Below, piece after piece: positions 1-7,060 of a stretch of 10,447 nucleotides of DNA. Below the pieces are notes generated by a model. That model was given only the letters and a program-made list of their open reading frames with translations. It was not told the origin of the DNA and searched no databases. Position 1 is the stretch's first letter, and each line of letters opens with the position of its first letter. Source of the stretch: Clostridia bacterium (lineage in GTDB: Bacteria > Bacillota > Clostridia > DUPQ01); contig JAUUZV010000066.1 in NCBI GenBank assembly GCA_030592085.1, forward strand, positions 1-10,447, written 5' to 3'. The position numbers and the translations under genes are program-made.

Positions 1-6
1 TATTAT

Positions 7-561
7 TTACCAGAATACTGCACTGTTAAGAGGAATTGGAGAGTCTATGGTGATTTCACCTTTATGTTCCATAGGCATGTCCATCATGTTTCCCATGTTA
101 ATTACAGTATATGTTCCGTCTTCATTGTTAACGATTTTTAACATGTCGCCTTCACCCCAATTTGCTGGAGCTCCTGGTAACCATTCTAAACCTTCTTCTA
201 AAAGCATAATTAATGACATATCTTGACTTTCAAAATTAGGATATGAAGGATATTCTTTGTATAAAGATTTTCCTGCAGGGATTTGTGCTTGCTCTAAAGT
301 TCTCTCAGGAACAGTTACAAATACCTTTAATGGCATACCCATATCATCTAATTGTTTACCTTTTGTAGGAACTAATACATAATATGCTCCATGATCACCT
401 AGTACCCATGTTCCATTAGGATTACTTAAACTTACTGTAGGACATATAAATGGATTAACTTTCACTGGAGGTGCTACTGCAAACACTGGAACAGTCATTA
501 CCATCATTAATGCAACTAACATAGGTATTGCAATGAGTTTCTTGTATAGATTGTTTTTCAT
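7..561 (-). CDS. Secreted protein of unknown function with signal peptide
   Basis: A 184-residue protein that I do not recognise. Residues 1-28 are a typical Sec signal peptide: a basic start (KNNLYKK), a hydrophobic core rich in Leu/Met/Val, and a probable signal peptidase I site after PVFA (about residue 28). There is no lipobox, so the mature protein (about 156 residues) should be released or stay at the cell surface. It is rich in Pro, Gly and Met, has a single Cys (about residue 40) and contains the phrase GTWVLGDHGAYYVLVP, which suggests a small beta-rich domain. I chose the ATG at 561. An in-frame TTG at 573 would add four residues, but the purine run AAGAAAG abuts it, leaving no spacing for a Shine-Dalgarno site; it sits 12 bases before the ATG. 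The gene lies downstream of the Crp/Fnr gene on the same strand, but a strong terminator separates them, so it probably has its own promoter. Its existence is well supported; its function is unknown. Confidence 0.8.
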   Translation of the reverse strand: MKNNLYKKLIAIPMLVALMMVMTVPVFAVAPPVKVNPFICPTVSLSNPNGTWVLGDHGAYYVLVPTKGKQLDDMGMPLKVFVTVPERTLEQAQIPAGKSLYKEYPSYPNFESQDMSLIMLLEEGLEWLPGAPANWGEGDMLKIVNNEDGTYTVINMGNMMDMPMEHKGEITIDSPIPLNSAVFW

Positions 562-680
562 TTTATTTACCAACTTTCTTTATTTCATTACCAAATCTGT
601 ATAATATTTATAATGAATATGATTTAGTATATTGAGAGTATAGTTGTTAATATTTATATGTTCTGTGAGATATCTAACAA

Positions 681-706
681 AAAGCCACTTTTTAAAAAGT
701 GGCTTT
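681..706 (-). terminator. Intrinsic terminator of the Crp/Fnr-family gene
   Basis: A perfect 26-base palindrome: AAAGCCAC followed by five T, then five A followed by GTGGCTTT. It begins about 30 bases after the stop codon of the minus-strand regulator. Read on the minus strand, the stem runs into a T-tract (TTTTTGTT), as expected for a Rho-independent terminator. It should separate the regulator from the secreted-protein gene downstream. Confidence 0.85.
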
Positions 707-734
707 AAATAGAGTTTATATTTCATTACTTTTA

Positions 735-1463
735 TTAATAATCTTCATCTAATAGTGAATTATTTATCGTTATTGATTTTCTATTAGTGCTTACAAGTTT
801 TTGTGCTGTTAATTCTTTTAGCATAATACTAACTGACTCTCTAGTACTTCCTATCATATATGCTAATTCCTGATGTGTAAGTTTTATATCTATCTTTGTT
901 TTTTGATTTTTCTTTGTTCCGAATTGTTCTGATAGTTTTACAAGTAAGTATAATAATCTATCTTTTGTATCTCCAAGTGCCATATGTTCTAACATTCTAT
1001 TACTTTCAATAAGTCGTTCACTAAGAACTTGTAATAGTTTTAACATTAATTTAGGTCGCTCTAATAGGAACTGCTGAATTAATTCTTGGTTTATTGTACA
1101 AAGTAAGGTTTCTTCTAATGTCTCAATATATACATCTCGTGTACCTAGAGAAAATGATTCTATTTCACCAAATATATTACCACTTCCAAGAATACCTAAT
1201 GTAAACTGTTTACCATCTTGATCTAATTTATATAAGCGAATTTTTCCTTTTTTTAATAAATATAGTGATTTTTGAAATTGTTCTGGACGTTGAATCATAT
1301 ATTTTTTAGATAACGTTTTCATATATGACATTTCATCAATTATCATTAAATCATCATTTGGTATCATTTTAAATAATGAAATCTGTGATAAATACCATAG
1401 TTTTTCAATATGTAACTCTTCTGTTGTTAATATTTGAAGTTCTGAATTTATTTTATCTATCAT
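735..1463 (-). CDS. Crp/Fnr-family transcriptional regulator
   Basis: A 242-residue DNA-binding regulator with the usual Crp/Fnr layout and length. An N-terminal cyclic-nucleotide-binding-type beta barrel spans about residues 28-135, including G95-NIFGE-100 in the position of the phosphate-binding cassette. A long dimerisation helix follows (about 136-162), then a C-terminal winged helix-turn-helix (about 168-236). The recognition-helix segment, THQELAYMIGSTRESVSIML (196-215), is a close match to the family pattern. The Arg-Ala-Ala-Thr-like cAMP contact of true Crp is not seen (TRDVYIE stands there), and Fnr's N-terminal cysteine cluster is absent, with only one Cys at 122. I therefore infer that it senses neither cAMP nor oxygen through an Fe-S cluster; the ligand is unknown. 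The ATG has a GGAGG eight bases upstream. The gene is divergent from the lipoprotein gene, so it could control the shared intergenic region. A terminator follows. Confidence 0.93.
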   Translation of the reverse strand: MIDKINSELQILTTEELHIEKLWYLSQISLFKMIPNDDLMIIDEMSYMKTLSKKYMIQRPEQFQKSLYLLKKGKIRLYKLDQDGKQFTLGILGSGNIFGEIESFSLGTRDVYIETLEETLLCTINQELIQQFLLERPKLMLKLLQVLSERLIESNRMLEHMALGDTKDRLLYLLVKLSEQFGTKKNQKTKIDIKLTHQELAYMIGSTRESVSIMLKELTAQKLVSTNRKSITINNSLLDEDY

Positions 1464-1474
1464 TTAAATAACCT

Positions 1475-1507
1475 CCAATAGCTTCATGAATTTTTTATTA
1501 CTATTGG
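1475..1507. promoter_or_regulatory. Inverted repeat in the leader of the Crp/Fnr gene
   Basis: CCAATAG (1475-1481) and CTATTGG (1501-1507) form a perfect 7-base inverted repeat around a 19-base spacer. The spacer itself contains the palindrome TTCATGAA (1483-1490). On the minus-strand transcript, the arm nearer the start codon includes the first two G of the GGAGG Shine-Dalgarno site, so a hairpin would partly mask ribosome binding. The same symmetry could instead be a dimer-binding operator. The repeat is plain in the sequence; its role is inference. Confidence 0.4.
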
Positions 1508-1577
1508 TACTATTTTACCCTTCATATTACAAATCAAACTGATAGGAAATCTTAAAAGTATTAATAATGATGTCTCA

Positions 1578-1606
1578 TTGAACAAATATTTCTATAGTGA
1601 TATAAT
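1578..1606 (+). promoter_or_regulatory. Promoter of the lipoprotein metalloprotease gene
   Basis: TTGAAC (1578-1583), a 17-base spacer and TATAAT (1601-1606), with TG-A directly before the -10 box (extended -10). This is close to the sigma-A consensus. It predicts a start near 1613 and a leader of about 50 bases before the ATG at 1664, which has AAGGAG six bases upstream. Confidence 0.75.
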
Positions 1607-1663
1607 TTGTGTTAACAAGTTTAAAACTTAAAAAGGGGTATATTTTAGCAAAAGGAGAAGACT

Positions 1664-4387
1664 ATGAAGAAAACTTTAGTTTATAAAGTGATTATAGTAT
1701 TGGTTGCTTTAATGATGTTTGTTGGTTGTGTAGGGAATAAAAGCGATGAAAATATTGAATACTCAAAAGATGATGTATATGGAAATAGTGCATTTGATAC
1801 ACAATATGAAGTTATAGAAGCAATGGAAGATGAAGGAATTGATGTTCTAGATGGAGAAAGTGGTTTCTTTAAGAATATTATACAAAGCGTTTCTGATGTT
1901 TTTTCATCTGAAGAAGAAATAACCATGTTTGAAAATATAAATATGGAGCTAAAAGAAAGTGAAATCTCAGAAATCGAATATAGTAAATTGATTTTAGATG
2001 CTTCCTTTTATCCTAATGATGTGAAATCAGATTATGGTAATACTATATACAATAATACTAAAGTTGATGTTAGTAATGATTTACAGCGAGTTGTAAATGA
2101 TTTTGAAAATCTTGATAAAAGCGAGATTGAGAAATTAAGAGAAATTTTGTTTGTAAAAAATATTGAATCAAATAATGGATGGAGTGATTTCTTTATAAGC
2201 ACAGTAAAAGCTGAAGATGTTTTATCATTTTCATATGAAGTTGGTATAGGAACCAAAATTTATATTGAGAATATGGAGTTTTATGAAGAATATACTGATT
2301 TATTAGAACTATGGATTGAACAAGCAAAGATTAAATATGAACAACTAAACTTTGTAATACCCGGCTTTAAGGTTGAATTTAATTTTGTAACATTACCATT
2401 ATGTGTAGATTCTTATTCAACATATGTTCCTTTTGAAGCTATTATGGATATTGATGGTGTTACATTTGAACCTGTTTTTAAAATATTTATTGATATGAAT
2501 TTACATACAGATGAAGTACAAGCTGCAATTTATCATGAATTATTTCATGCGTATCAGTATGAAGCTGGATTAGTTCAAGTTACACAAGATGCTAAATGGC
2601 TAAAAGAGGCAACTGCAATGTGGGCAGTTGATCAAGTAGATAGAGAATTAAACTATGAGCATAGATATATACATTATCTTTACTCAAATTTTTCAATTGA
2701 TACATATGCTATTACAGATATAGAACACTCATGGTATCAGATGTTTCAATATTTCACAGAAGATATAAGGGCATATGACACAGACTATGTTAGTGATTTA
2801 ATAAACAGTTTTGCAGTGACAGAATCGCTTGATGAAAGTTTTGTACATGCACATCAAGCACGTCAATTTTTAAATGAAGATTTTGCACAGTTTGCAATGG
2901 CTCTATTTAATAATGAAAATGGTGAAGAAGGAATTAAATCTCTTGATAGTGCTTATCCAAATATGGGAATTGTTCTAGAAGAAGAAAATTTCTTTGATTT
3001 TGACATATTAATGGATTCATTTGGAGCGGAGTGGCAAGGAAGTCTTATAGAGGGCGCGGGAATAAAACCCCTCATAATAAAGATTCCAGATGATTTTGAT
3101 AGTCAAGTAAATATTATGATAAATATACCTTATGAAAAAGATGAAAAAAAAGCAGGAGCAGTAGTTGGAACATATTCACAAGATGAGTGGACATTTGATG
3201 TTAAAGATGGTTTGTATGAAAAAGGCAACTATGTATATGACGTAGGAGAAGCTAGCATTGAAGCAATATGTTTACTTTTATATAACACTGACTTTAATGA
3301 GGATGGTATTGTTGAGTTTAAAATTGGAATAGGTGTCCCAGATAATGCAGAAGGGACTATAAAATATACGATTACTAGAGATTTATCTAAAGGAGAAGCA
3401 GGAGTAAAATATGATGATGAAGTACAATTTACACTTACTGAATCACTATCAAGATATGAACCTGAATCCACTTCATTAGAACTTATAGAATATCAACGAA
3501 ATATGTACGGAGATACATATTATGTTGATGAGATGACTATAGATTATAAATATACTTCTCATTATGAAAAAGGAGACGATAAAGAAATTGTTACAAGTAC
3601 AGGACTTTATTTCTATAATGGTACGGATTCTGAAATTGGGGGACTAGGTGGAATACTTTCAGGTCTTGGAGACTTAATACCAGGAACATCAAGTGATCCT
3701 ACACCAAGTGGTAGTGAACCTCCATCTGATGGAGGACTTGGTGATATTCTCTCAGGATTAGGGGAATTAGGCGAAGGCTTTGATTTAGAATTACCAGATG
3801 GATTAGGTGATATTGGTGGAATGTTAGGAATGGATACTCTTGGAAGATTAAAGAGATTTACTATTAAATCAGAAATGGATTCATTTGAAATATTACCTAT
3901 GTTACCATCAGATTTAACAAGTGAAGAGTGGATAGATACTGAAACAAAAATAACATATAAAGATAATGATGGACAATTAAAAACTGATACAATAAACAAG
4001 ATAGAAGCACCTGGAGAACTTTTCCCAATATGGTTTATTAATCCAAATTATGATGAAGAAGCTGGAGAGCAACTTGCTAGTGAAGAACAAAATAACGATT
4101 CAGAGAACTTTATGGATAATATAGAAGACAGCAAAGAAATACTTGATAAAGTTAAAGATTTAAACAATAAATTTAATAAATATAATGTAAGTGCATTAAT
4201 AAAAGATCCAAATACATCTATTGGAATAGACTTAACTAAAATTATTACTTCATTAGAAGAGGGCGAACAATATGAAAAACTAATGTTTAATGGTAATTCA
4301 TTAAAAGGAGAGATAACAGCTTCTTTTACTACTCAAAGTGGTAATTATGTAACTGTTAAAATTGAATATAATTATACTTTTAAGTAA
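1664..4387 (+). CDS. Large lipoprotein with HExxH zinc-metalloprotease signature
   Basis: A 907-residue, strongly acidic, surface-exposed protein. Residues 1-22 form a lipoprotein signal peptide ending in the lipobox-like MFVGC, with Cys22 as the probable lipidated residue. After a charged N-terminal region comes a zincin-like core: IYHELFHAYQ gives HExxH at 291-295, and WLKEATAMWA places Glu315 twenty residues after the second His, consistent with a gluzincin third zinc ligand. The C-terminal half (about 460-907) looks beta-rich. It is interrupted near 659-725 by a Gly/Pro/Ser-rich linker containing two copies of a GGLGxILSGLGxL motif (about 659-671 and 690-702). I infer a cell-envelope protease; the substrate is unknown, and I cannot assign a named peptidase family. 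The start is supported by AAGGAG with 6-base spacing. It is transcribed alone, from its own promoter to the terminator at 4402-4428. Zinc binding and proteolysis are predictions from the motif only. Confidence 0.88.
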   Translation: MKKTLVYKVIIVLVALMMFVGCVGNKSDENIEYSKDDVYGNSAFDTQYEVIEAMEDEGIDVLDGESGFFKNIIQSVSDVFSSEEEITMFENINMELKESEISEIEYSKLILDASFYPNDVKSDYGNTIYNNTKVDVSNDLQRVVNDFENLDKSEIEKLREILFVKNIESNNGWSDFFISTVKAEDVLSFSYEVGIGTKIYIENMEFYEEYTDLLELWIEQAKIKYEQLNFVIPGFKVEFNFVTLPLCVDSYSTYVPFEAIMDIDGVTFEPVFKIFIDMNLHTDEVQAAIYHELFHAYQYEAGLVQVTQDAKWLKEATAMWAVDQVDRELNYEHRYIHYLYSNFSIDTYAITDIEHSWYQMFQYFTEDIRAYDTDYVSDLINSFAVTESLDESFVHAHQARQFLNEDFAQFAMALFNNENGEEGIKSLDSAYPNMGIVLEEENFFDFDILMDSFGAEWQGSLIEGAGIKPLIIKIPDDFDSQVNIMINIPYEKDEKKAGAVVGTYSQDEWTFDVKDGLYEKGNYVYDVGEASIEAICLLLYNTDFNEDGIVEFKIGIGVPDNAEGTIKYTITRDLSKGEAGVKYDDEVQFTLTESLSRYEPESTSLELIEYQRNMYGDTYYVDEMTIDYKYTSHYEKGDDKEIVTSTGLYFYNGTDSEIGGLGGILSGLGDLIPGTSSDPTPSGSEPPSDGGLGDILSGLGELGEGFDLELPDGLGDIGGMLGMDTLGRLKRFTIKSEMDSFEILPMLPSDLTSEEWIDTETKITYKDNDGQLKTDTINKIEAPGELFPIWFINPNYDEEAGEQLASEEQNNDSENFMDNIEDSKEILDKVKDLNNKFNKYNVSALIKDPNTSIGIDLTKIITSLEEGEQYEKLMFNGNSLKGEITASFTTQSGNYVTVKIEYNYTFK
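3638..3769 (+). repeat. Imperfect duplicated glycine-rich coding motif
   Basis: Within the lipoprotein gene, two segments encode nearly the same 13 residues: GGLGGILSGLGDL (3638-3676) and GGLGDILSGLGEL (3731-3769). They are separated by a Pro/Ser/Thr-rich stretch. The DNA copies differ mainly at third codon positions, which suggests an old duplication kept by selection on the protein. The segment probably acts as a flexible or self-associating spacer between domains. Confidence 0.6.
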
Positions 4388-4401
4388 TTTTATAGTATAA
4401 A

Positions 4402-4428
4402 ATAGGAAAGCATTTTGTGCTTTCCTAT
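4402..4428. terminator. Bidirectional intrinsic terminator between convergent genes
   Basis: An 11-base perfect stem, ATAGGAAAGCA (4402-4412) with TGCTTTCCTAT (4418-4428), and the 5-base loop TTTTG. On the plus strand it is followed by GATTTCTATTTT, and on the minus strand by TTTTATAC. It lies 15 bases after the lipoprotein stop codon and 6 bases after the end of the minus-strand UroD-like gene, so it can serve both. Confidence 0.85.
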
Positions 4429-4433
4429 GATTT

Positions 4434-5411
4434 CTATTTTATATAATATTCTCTTTTTCCCTTTATATCAAATTCATCACTGGCGATTTCTTGCCATTTA
4501 GGTTCAAGTCCTATTGAAGCATCATCTCCATAAAAACCAGCTATATAACCACCTTTACCTTGCCATAATTTATCTAACATTTCTTTGGCTTCACATCTAA
4601 TAATTTCTTCATCTTTTGTTTGTAATGTAACTTGGATATCAACTGGACACCAGAAAGTTATTTTACCTTTTTTTTGATGATTTGCTAGATTATCAATTCC
4701 ATGTAATGCAGGTTGATCAAATTGAAGTAAGTCAATCCCTGCTTCAATTAATCCAGGAATAATTGCACCAATGGCACCACATGAGTGCATAAATACTTTA
4801 ATTCCGTTAGCATGTGCAAAATCACATAACTTTTTAGTTCTAGGATAAAACTCTTCTCTCCAAAGCTCAGGACTTATCATTGTTTGAGTTTGGGTACCCC
4901 AATCTTCTACAAACATAATACTATCTACTCCAGCTTTAGCGTAATTTCTTATCATATCAAAAAGTATTACATCAAGTTTGTCATGTATTTTTTGAACTAG
5001 TTCTTTTTCTATTAATAATTTTACTAAATAATCTTCTAATTTAAATAGTTTTCTTGCAATGTTAAATGTAAATCCTGGCATAGAGCCAATAATCCATTTA
5101 TCAGAATTTTTGTTAGCAATATCATAATCAGAAAAATTAGAGTAATCAGGAAAGCTATAGTTCTCAACATTTTCTACATCTGTTAAAACGCCTTTAACAA
5201 CCTCACCTTTTGAAGTATCGTCAATCCGACCCCAAAGGTTTCCCCATTCATCATATCTCTCATATGTAGAAGGTCCTGTTTTTTCCCAATCAGTTGAATG
5301 TGTTTTAACATTGTTCCCAATCCATGAAAAATCAGAATCTCTATATGAGTGTGCTACTCTTATTGGATTGTCATAATCTAATGTTCTTCTTATTATCTCT
5401 TTACTATTCAT
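4434..5411 (-). CDS. Uroporphyrinogen decarboxylase-like protein (UroD/MtaA-type fold)
   Basis: A 325-residue protein of the URO-D superfamily, which contains both haem-pathway decarboxylases and the zinc methyltransferases that move methyl groups from corrinoid proteins to a thiol. Visible motifs are AKAGVDSIMFVEDWGTQ (159-175), MHSCGAI (208-214, giving His209-x-Cys211), LLQFDQPALHGID (228-240) and FWCPVDIQ (253-260, Cys255), then GGYIAGFYGDD (287-297). His-x-Cys is the zinc-ligand pair of MtaA/MtbA-type methyltransferases. Their third Cys, near the C-terminal GG-[FY] motif, is not seen; Tyr294/Gly295 lie there. The basic N-terminal motif of true HemE is also absent, so a role in haem synthesis is unlikely. 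No corrinoid protein or partner methyltransferase is next to it. The ATG has GGAGG four bases upstream. It is probably a cytosolic stand-alone enzyme; the family call is firm but the reaction is unknown. Confidence 0.88.
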   Translation of the reverse strand: MNSKEIIRRTLDYDNPIRVAHSYRDSDFSWIGNNVKTHSTDWEKTGPSTYERYDEWGNLWGRIDDTSKGEVVKGVLTDVENVENYSFPDYSNFSDYDIANKNSDKWIIGSMPGFTFNIARKLFKLEDYLVKLLIEKELVQKIHDKLDVILFDMIRNYAKAGVDSIMFVEDWGTQTQTMISPELWREEFYPRTKKLCDFAHANGIKVFMHSCGAIGAIIPGLIEAGIDLLQFDQPALHGIDNLANHQKKGKITFWCPVDIQVTLQTKDEEIIRCEAKEMLDKLWQGKGGYIAGFYGDDASIGLEPKWQEIASDEFDIKGKREYYIK

Positions 5412-5458
5412 GTATCCTCCAGATTATCTATATTAATTATCAATTAAATATTAATATT

Positions 5459-5487
5459 ATATTAACTTATGTTGCATTTCTATGCAA
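5459..5487 (-). promoter_or_regulatory. Probable promoter of the UroD-like gene, with inverted repeat
   Basis: On the minus strand, TTGCAT (5487-5482), a 17-base spacer and TAATAT (5464-5459) predict a start near 5452, about 40 bases before the ATG. The -35 box is one arm of an inverted repeat, TTGCAT-TTCT-ATGCAA (5472-5487). This is a plausible operator position, where a bound protein would block RNA polymerase. A second TATAAT three bases further on is an alternative -10 box with poorer spacing. Confidence 0.45.
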
Positions 5488-5520
5488 TGCAAATATCTTA
5501 TTTATTAATAGTTGTTTAAT

Positions 5521-5536
5521 CGTTCGGTTGCGTTCG
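5521..5536. repeat. Tandem CGTTCG motifs one helical turn apart
   Basis: CGTTCG occurs at 5521-5526 and again at 5531-5536, exactly 10 bases apart. TGCGTTCG (5529-5536) recurs at 5615-5622, next to the start of the AlbA_2 gene. These GC-rich words stand out in a very AT-rich background and look like half-sites for a regulator. Confidence 0.4.
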
Positions 5537-5551
5537 TTATCATCCGGTATT

Positions 5552-5565
5552 TAAACTATAGTTTA
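5552..5565. promoter_or_regulatory. 14-base perfect palindrome before the -35 box
   Basis: TAAACTATAGTTTA is a perfect palindrome ending directly before the TTGATA -35 box of the next gene. The position fits a dimeric regulator touching RNA polymerase from upstream or blocking the -35 box. An AT-rich palindrome of this length can occur by chance, so the role is inferred. Confidence 0.4.
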
Positions 5566-5594
5566 TTGATAGCACGGCTTTACTTTGATATATT
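5566..5594 (+). promoter_or_regulatory. Promoter of the AlbA_2-domain regulator gene
   Basis: TTGATA (5566-5571), a 17-base spacer and TATATT (5589-5594), with TG-A before the -10 box. The predicted start is near 5601, inside the inverted repeat at 5597-5621, leaving a leader of about 40 bases before the ATG at 5640. Confidence 0.65.
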
Positions 5595-5596
5595 AA

Positions 5597-5621
5597 GAAC
5601 GCAAAACACAAAACTGCGTTC
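5597..5621. promoter_or_regulatory. Operator-like inverted repeat at the predicted transcription start
   Basis: GAACGCA (5597-5603) and TGCGTTC (5615-5621) form a perfect 7-base inverted repeat around an 11-base A/C spacer. It straddles the predicted start site and ends beside the GGAGAGAGG ribosome-binding region. The same TGCGTTC word appears once more upstream (5529-5535). A repressor site, possibly for the encoded protein itself, is the simplest reading. A leader hairpin is the alternative if transcription starts earlier. Confidence 0.5.
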
Positions 5622-5639
5622 GGAGAGAGGCGAATTGTT

Positions 5640-6968
5640 ATGAATAATATTATTGAATTAATTAATAAAGGAGAGAATAAACATATTGAGTTTAAAGTGC
5701 AATTAACAAAAAACCTACTAAAAACAGTTATTGCCTTTGCTAATTATCATAATGGCAAAGTTATTATTGGTGTTTCTGATGACAAAAGAATTGTTGGTTT
5801 GAAAAATCAAGGTGAAGCTAGAATTCAGCTTGAGCAATCTATTAATGATAATATTGATCCAGTACCATACTTTGAAATAGCCGAATACATGATAGAGAAA
5901 AAAATTCTGATTGTCCTTTCAGTGTATAAGGGTGAATTCACACCATATACTTATCGTAATAAATCATATAAACGAAGTGATAGTTCAACTGTGGAGATTA
6001 AAAGAAATGAATATCAAAAGTTAATTCTTGCAGGTCGTAATTTAACCTTTGAGACTGCATCTTCATCAAATGAGAAAATGACCTTCTTAGGCTTAGCGAA
6101 GCAACTTAAACTACATACAGGTTTATTAAAGGTTGATAGAAATATATTAATTACATTAGAGTTATTAAAGAATGAACAATTCAACAACGGAGCTTCTCTA
6201 TTGTCAGATCAGAATAAAATACAATGTAGTGTTATTAATTTAATTAAATATGAGAATAACAACACATCTATTATTTTAGAAAGAGAAAGAGTTGTAAATT
6301 GCTCAATTATTGAACAATTTACAAAAGCAATAAAGTTTTATCAGCAAAATATTTCTAAAAGGGAAATTATTAAAGAAGCAATTAGACAAACTATAAATGG
6401 AGTACCACTTGTTGCATATAGAGAAGCTATAGCAAATGCTATTATACATCGTGATTATTTTCATGAAGGAGAAATAAGAATTGAATTTTTCAATGATAGA
6501 ATCGAAATAGTATCACCTGGTAGTTTACCTAGTGAGCTAAGTAAAGAAGAGTTTATTGAAGGAAAAGTATCAATTTTACGAAATCGTATTATAACTGAAA
6601 TTTTTATGAGGATAGGAATTGTAGAGAGAATGGGGACTGGAATTAGAAGAATAAAAGAACAATACAAAAATTATATTAATAAACCTTCTTTTCAAGTAAT
6701 GGAAAATAGTATAACTGTGATTCTACCTACAATAATATCATCTTCATATGAGCAATCAACAAATCATTCCTTATTTAAAGAAAGTAAAAGTTATGAAGAA
6801 ATGATTTTAGATTACTTATATGCTTATGGCTCGACTAGTAGAATAGAAGCACAGTCAATTATTGGATTAGGTAAAACACAAACATATGAAGTGTTGAAAA
6901 AACTAGTAAATAAAGGCGAAATAATAACATATAACAGTTCTCGTGCCACTAGATATAAAAAACCATAA
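5640..6968 (+). CDS. AlbA_2 / HATPase_c_4 / winged-helix transcriptional regulator
   Basis: A 442-residue protein of the group often labelled 'RecG-like' or 'Schlafen AlbA_2 domain' proteins. Residues about 10-125 form the AlbA_2 putative DNA-binding domain, with HIEFK (15-19) and FANYHNGKVIIGVSDD (33-48). Residues about 240-345 match the HATPase_c_4 region: REAIANAIIHRDY (261-273), IVSPG (290-294) and ERMGTGI (329-335). The C-terminal part (about 385-440) is a winged helix-turn-helix, with GLGKTQTYEVLKKLVNKGEI (409-428) as the likely recognition region. No helicase motifs are present, so a helicase label would be wrong. From the family layout I infer a transcription factor, perhaps controlled by nucleotide binding. 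GAGG lies nine bases before the ATG. The palindrome-rich upstream region suggests autoregulation. The SNF2 gene follows on the same strand after a 60-100 base gap with no clear terminator, so read-through is possible. Confidence 0.9.
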   Translation: MNNIIELINKGENKHIEFKVQLTKNLLKTVIAFANYHNGKVIIGVSDDKRIVGLKNQGEARIQLEQSINDNIDPVPYFEIAEYMIEKKILIVLSVYKGEFTPYTYRNKSYKRSDSSTVEIKRNEYQKLILAGRNLTFETASSSNEKMTFLGLAKQLKLHTGLLKVDRNILITLELLKNEQFNNGASLLSDQNKIQCSVINLIKYENNNTSIILERERVVNCSIIEQFTKAIKFYQQNISKREIIKEAIRQTINGVPLVAYREAIANAIIHRDYFHEGEIRIEFFNDRIEIVSPGSLPSELSKEEFIEGKVSILRNRIITEIFMRIGIVERMGTGIRRIKEQYKNYINKPSFQVMENSITVILPTIISSSYEQSTNHSLFKESKSYEEMILDYLYAYGSTSRIEAQSIIGLGKTQTYEVLKKLVNKGEIITYNSSRATRYKKP

Positions 6969-7019
6969 TAATAATAAATATTTATATTACCTTTTTGTAA
7001 TTATCATTCATATATCTGA

Positions 7020-7025
7020 TATAAT
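7020..7025 (+). promoter_or_regulatory. Possible extended -10 promoter of the SNF2 gene
   Basis: TG-A-TATAAT (7017-7025) is a perfect extended -10 element. TTGTAA (6995-7000) could serve as a -35 box, but its spacing of 19 bases is long. The predicted start, near 7032, lies downstream of the first in-frame ATG (7028), which bears on the choice of start codon. Confidence 0.45.
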
Positions 7026-7060
7026 ATATGTTGCGATTAATTAGTGATTTTGAAAGGAAT

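Noticed and set aside
3613..3999. Minus-strand open frame of 128 codons inside the lipoprotein gene
   Set aside because: It is antisense to the Gly/Pro/Ser linker, gives a Ser/Pro/Ile-rich translation typical of a shadow, and has no ribosome-binding site.
5324..5554. Plus-strand open frame of 76 codons across the start of the UroD-like gene
   Set aside because: It overlaps the well-supported minus-strand gene and its promoter; the translation is a low-complexity hydrophobic shadow.
5640..6968. RecG-type ATP-dependent helicase
   Set aside because: A common database label for this family, but there is no Walker A, DEAD/DEAH or other helicase motif; AlbA_2, HATPase_c_4 and winged-helix features explain the sequence.
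6966..6990. Terminator after the AlbA_2 gene
   Set aside because: Only a short AT-only dyad (ATAAATATTTAT) is present, with no GC-containing stem.
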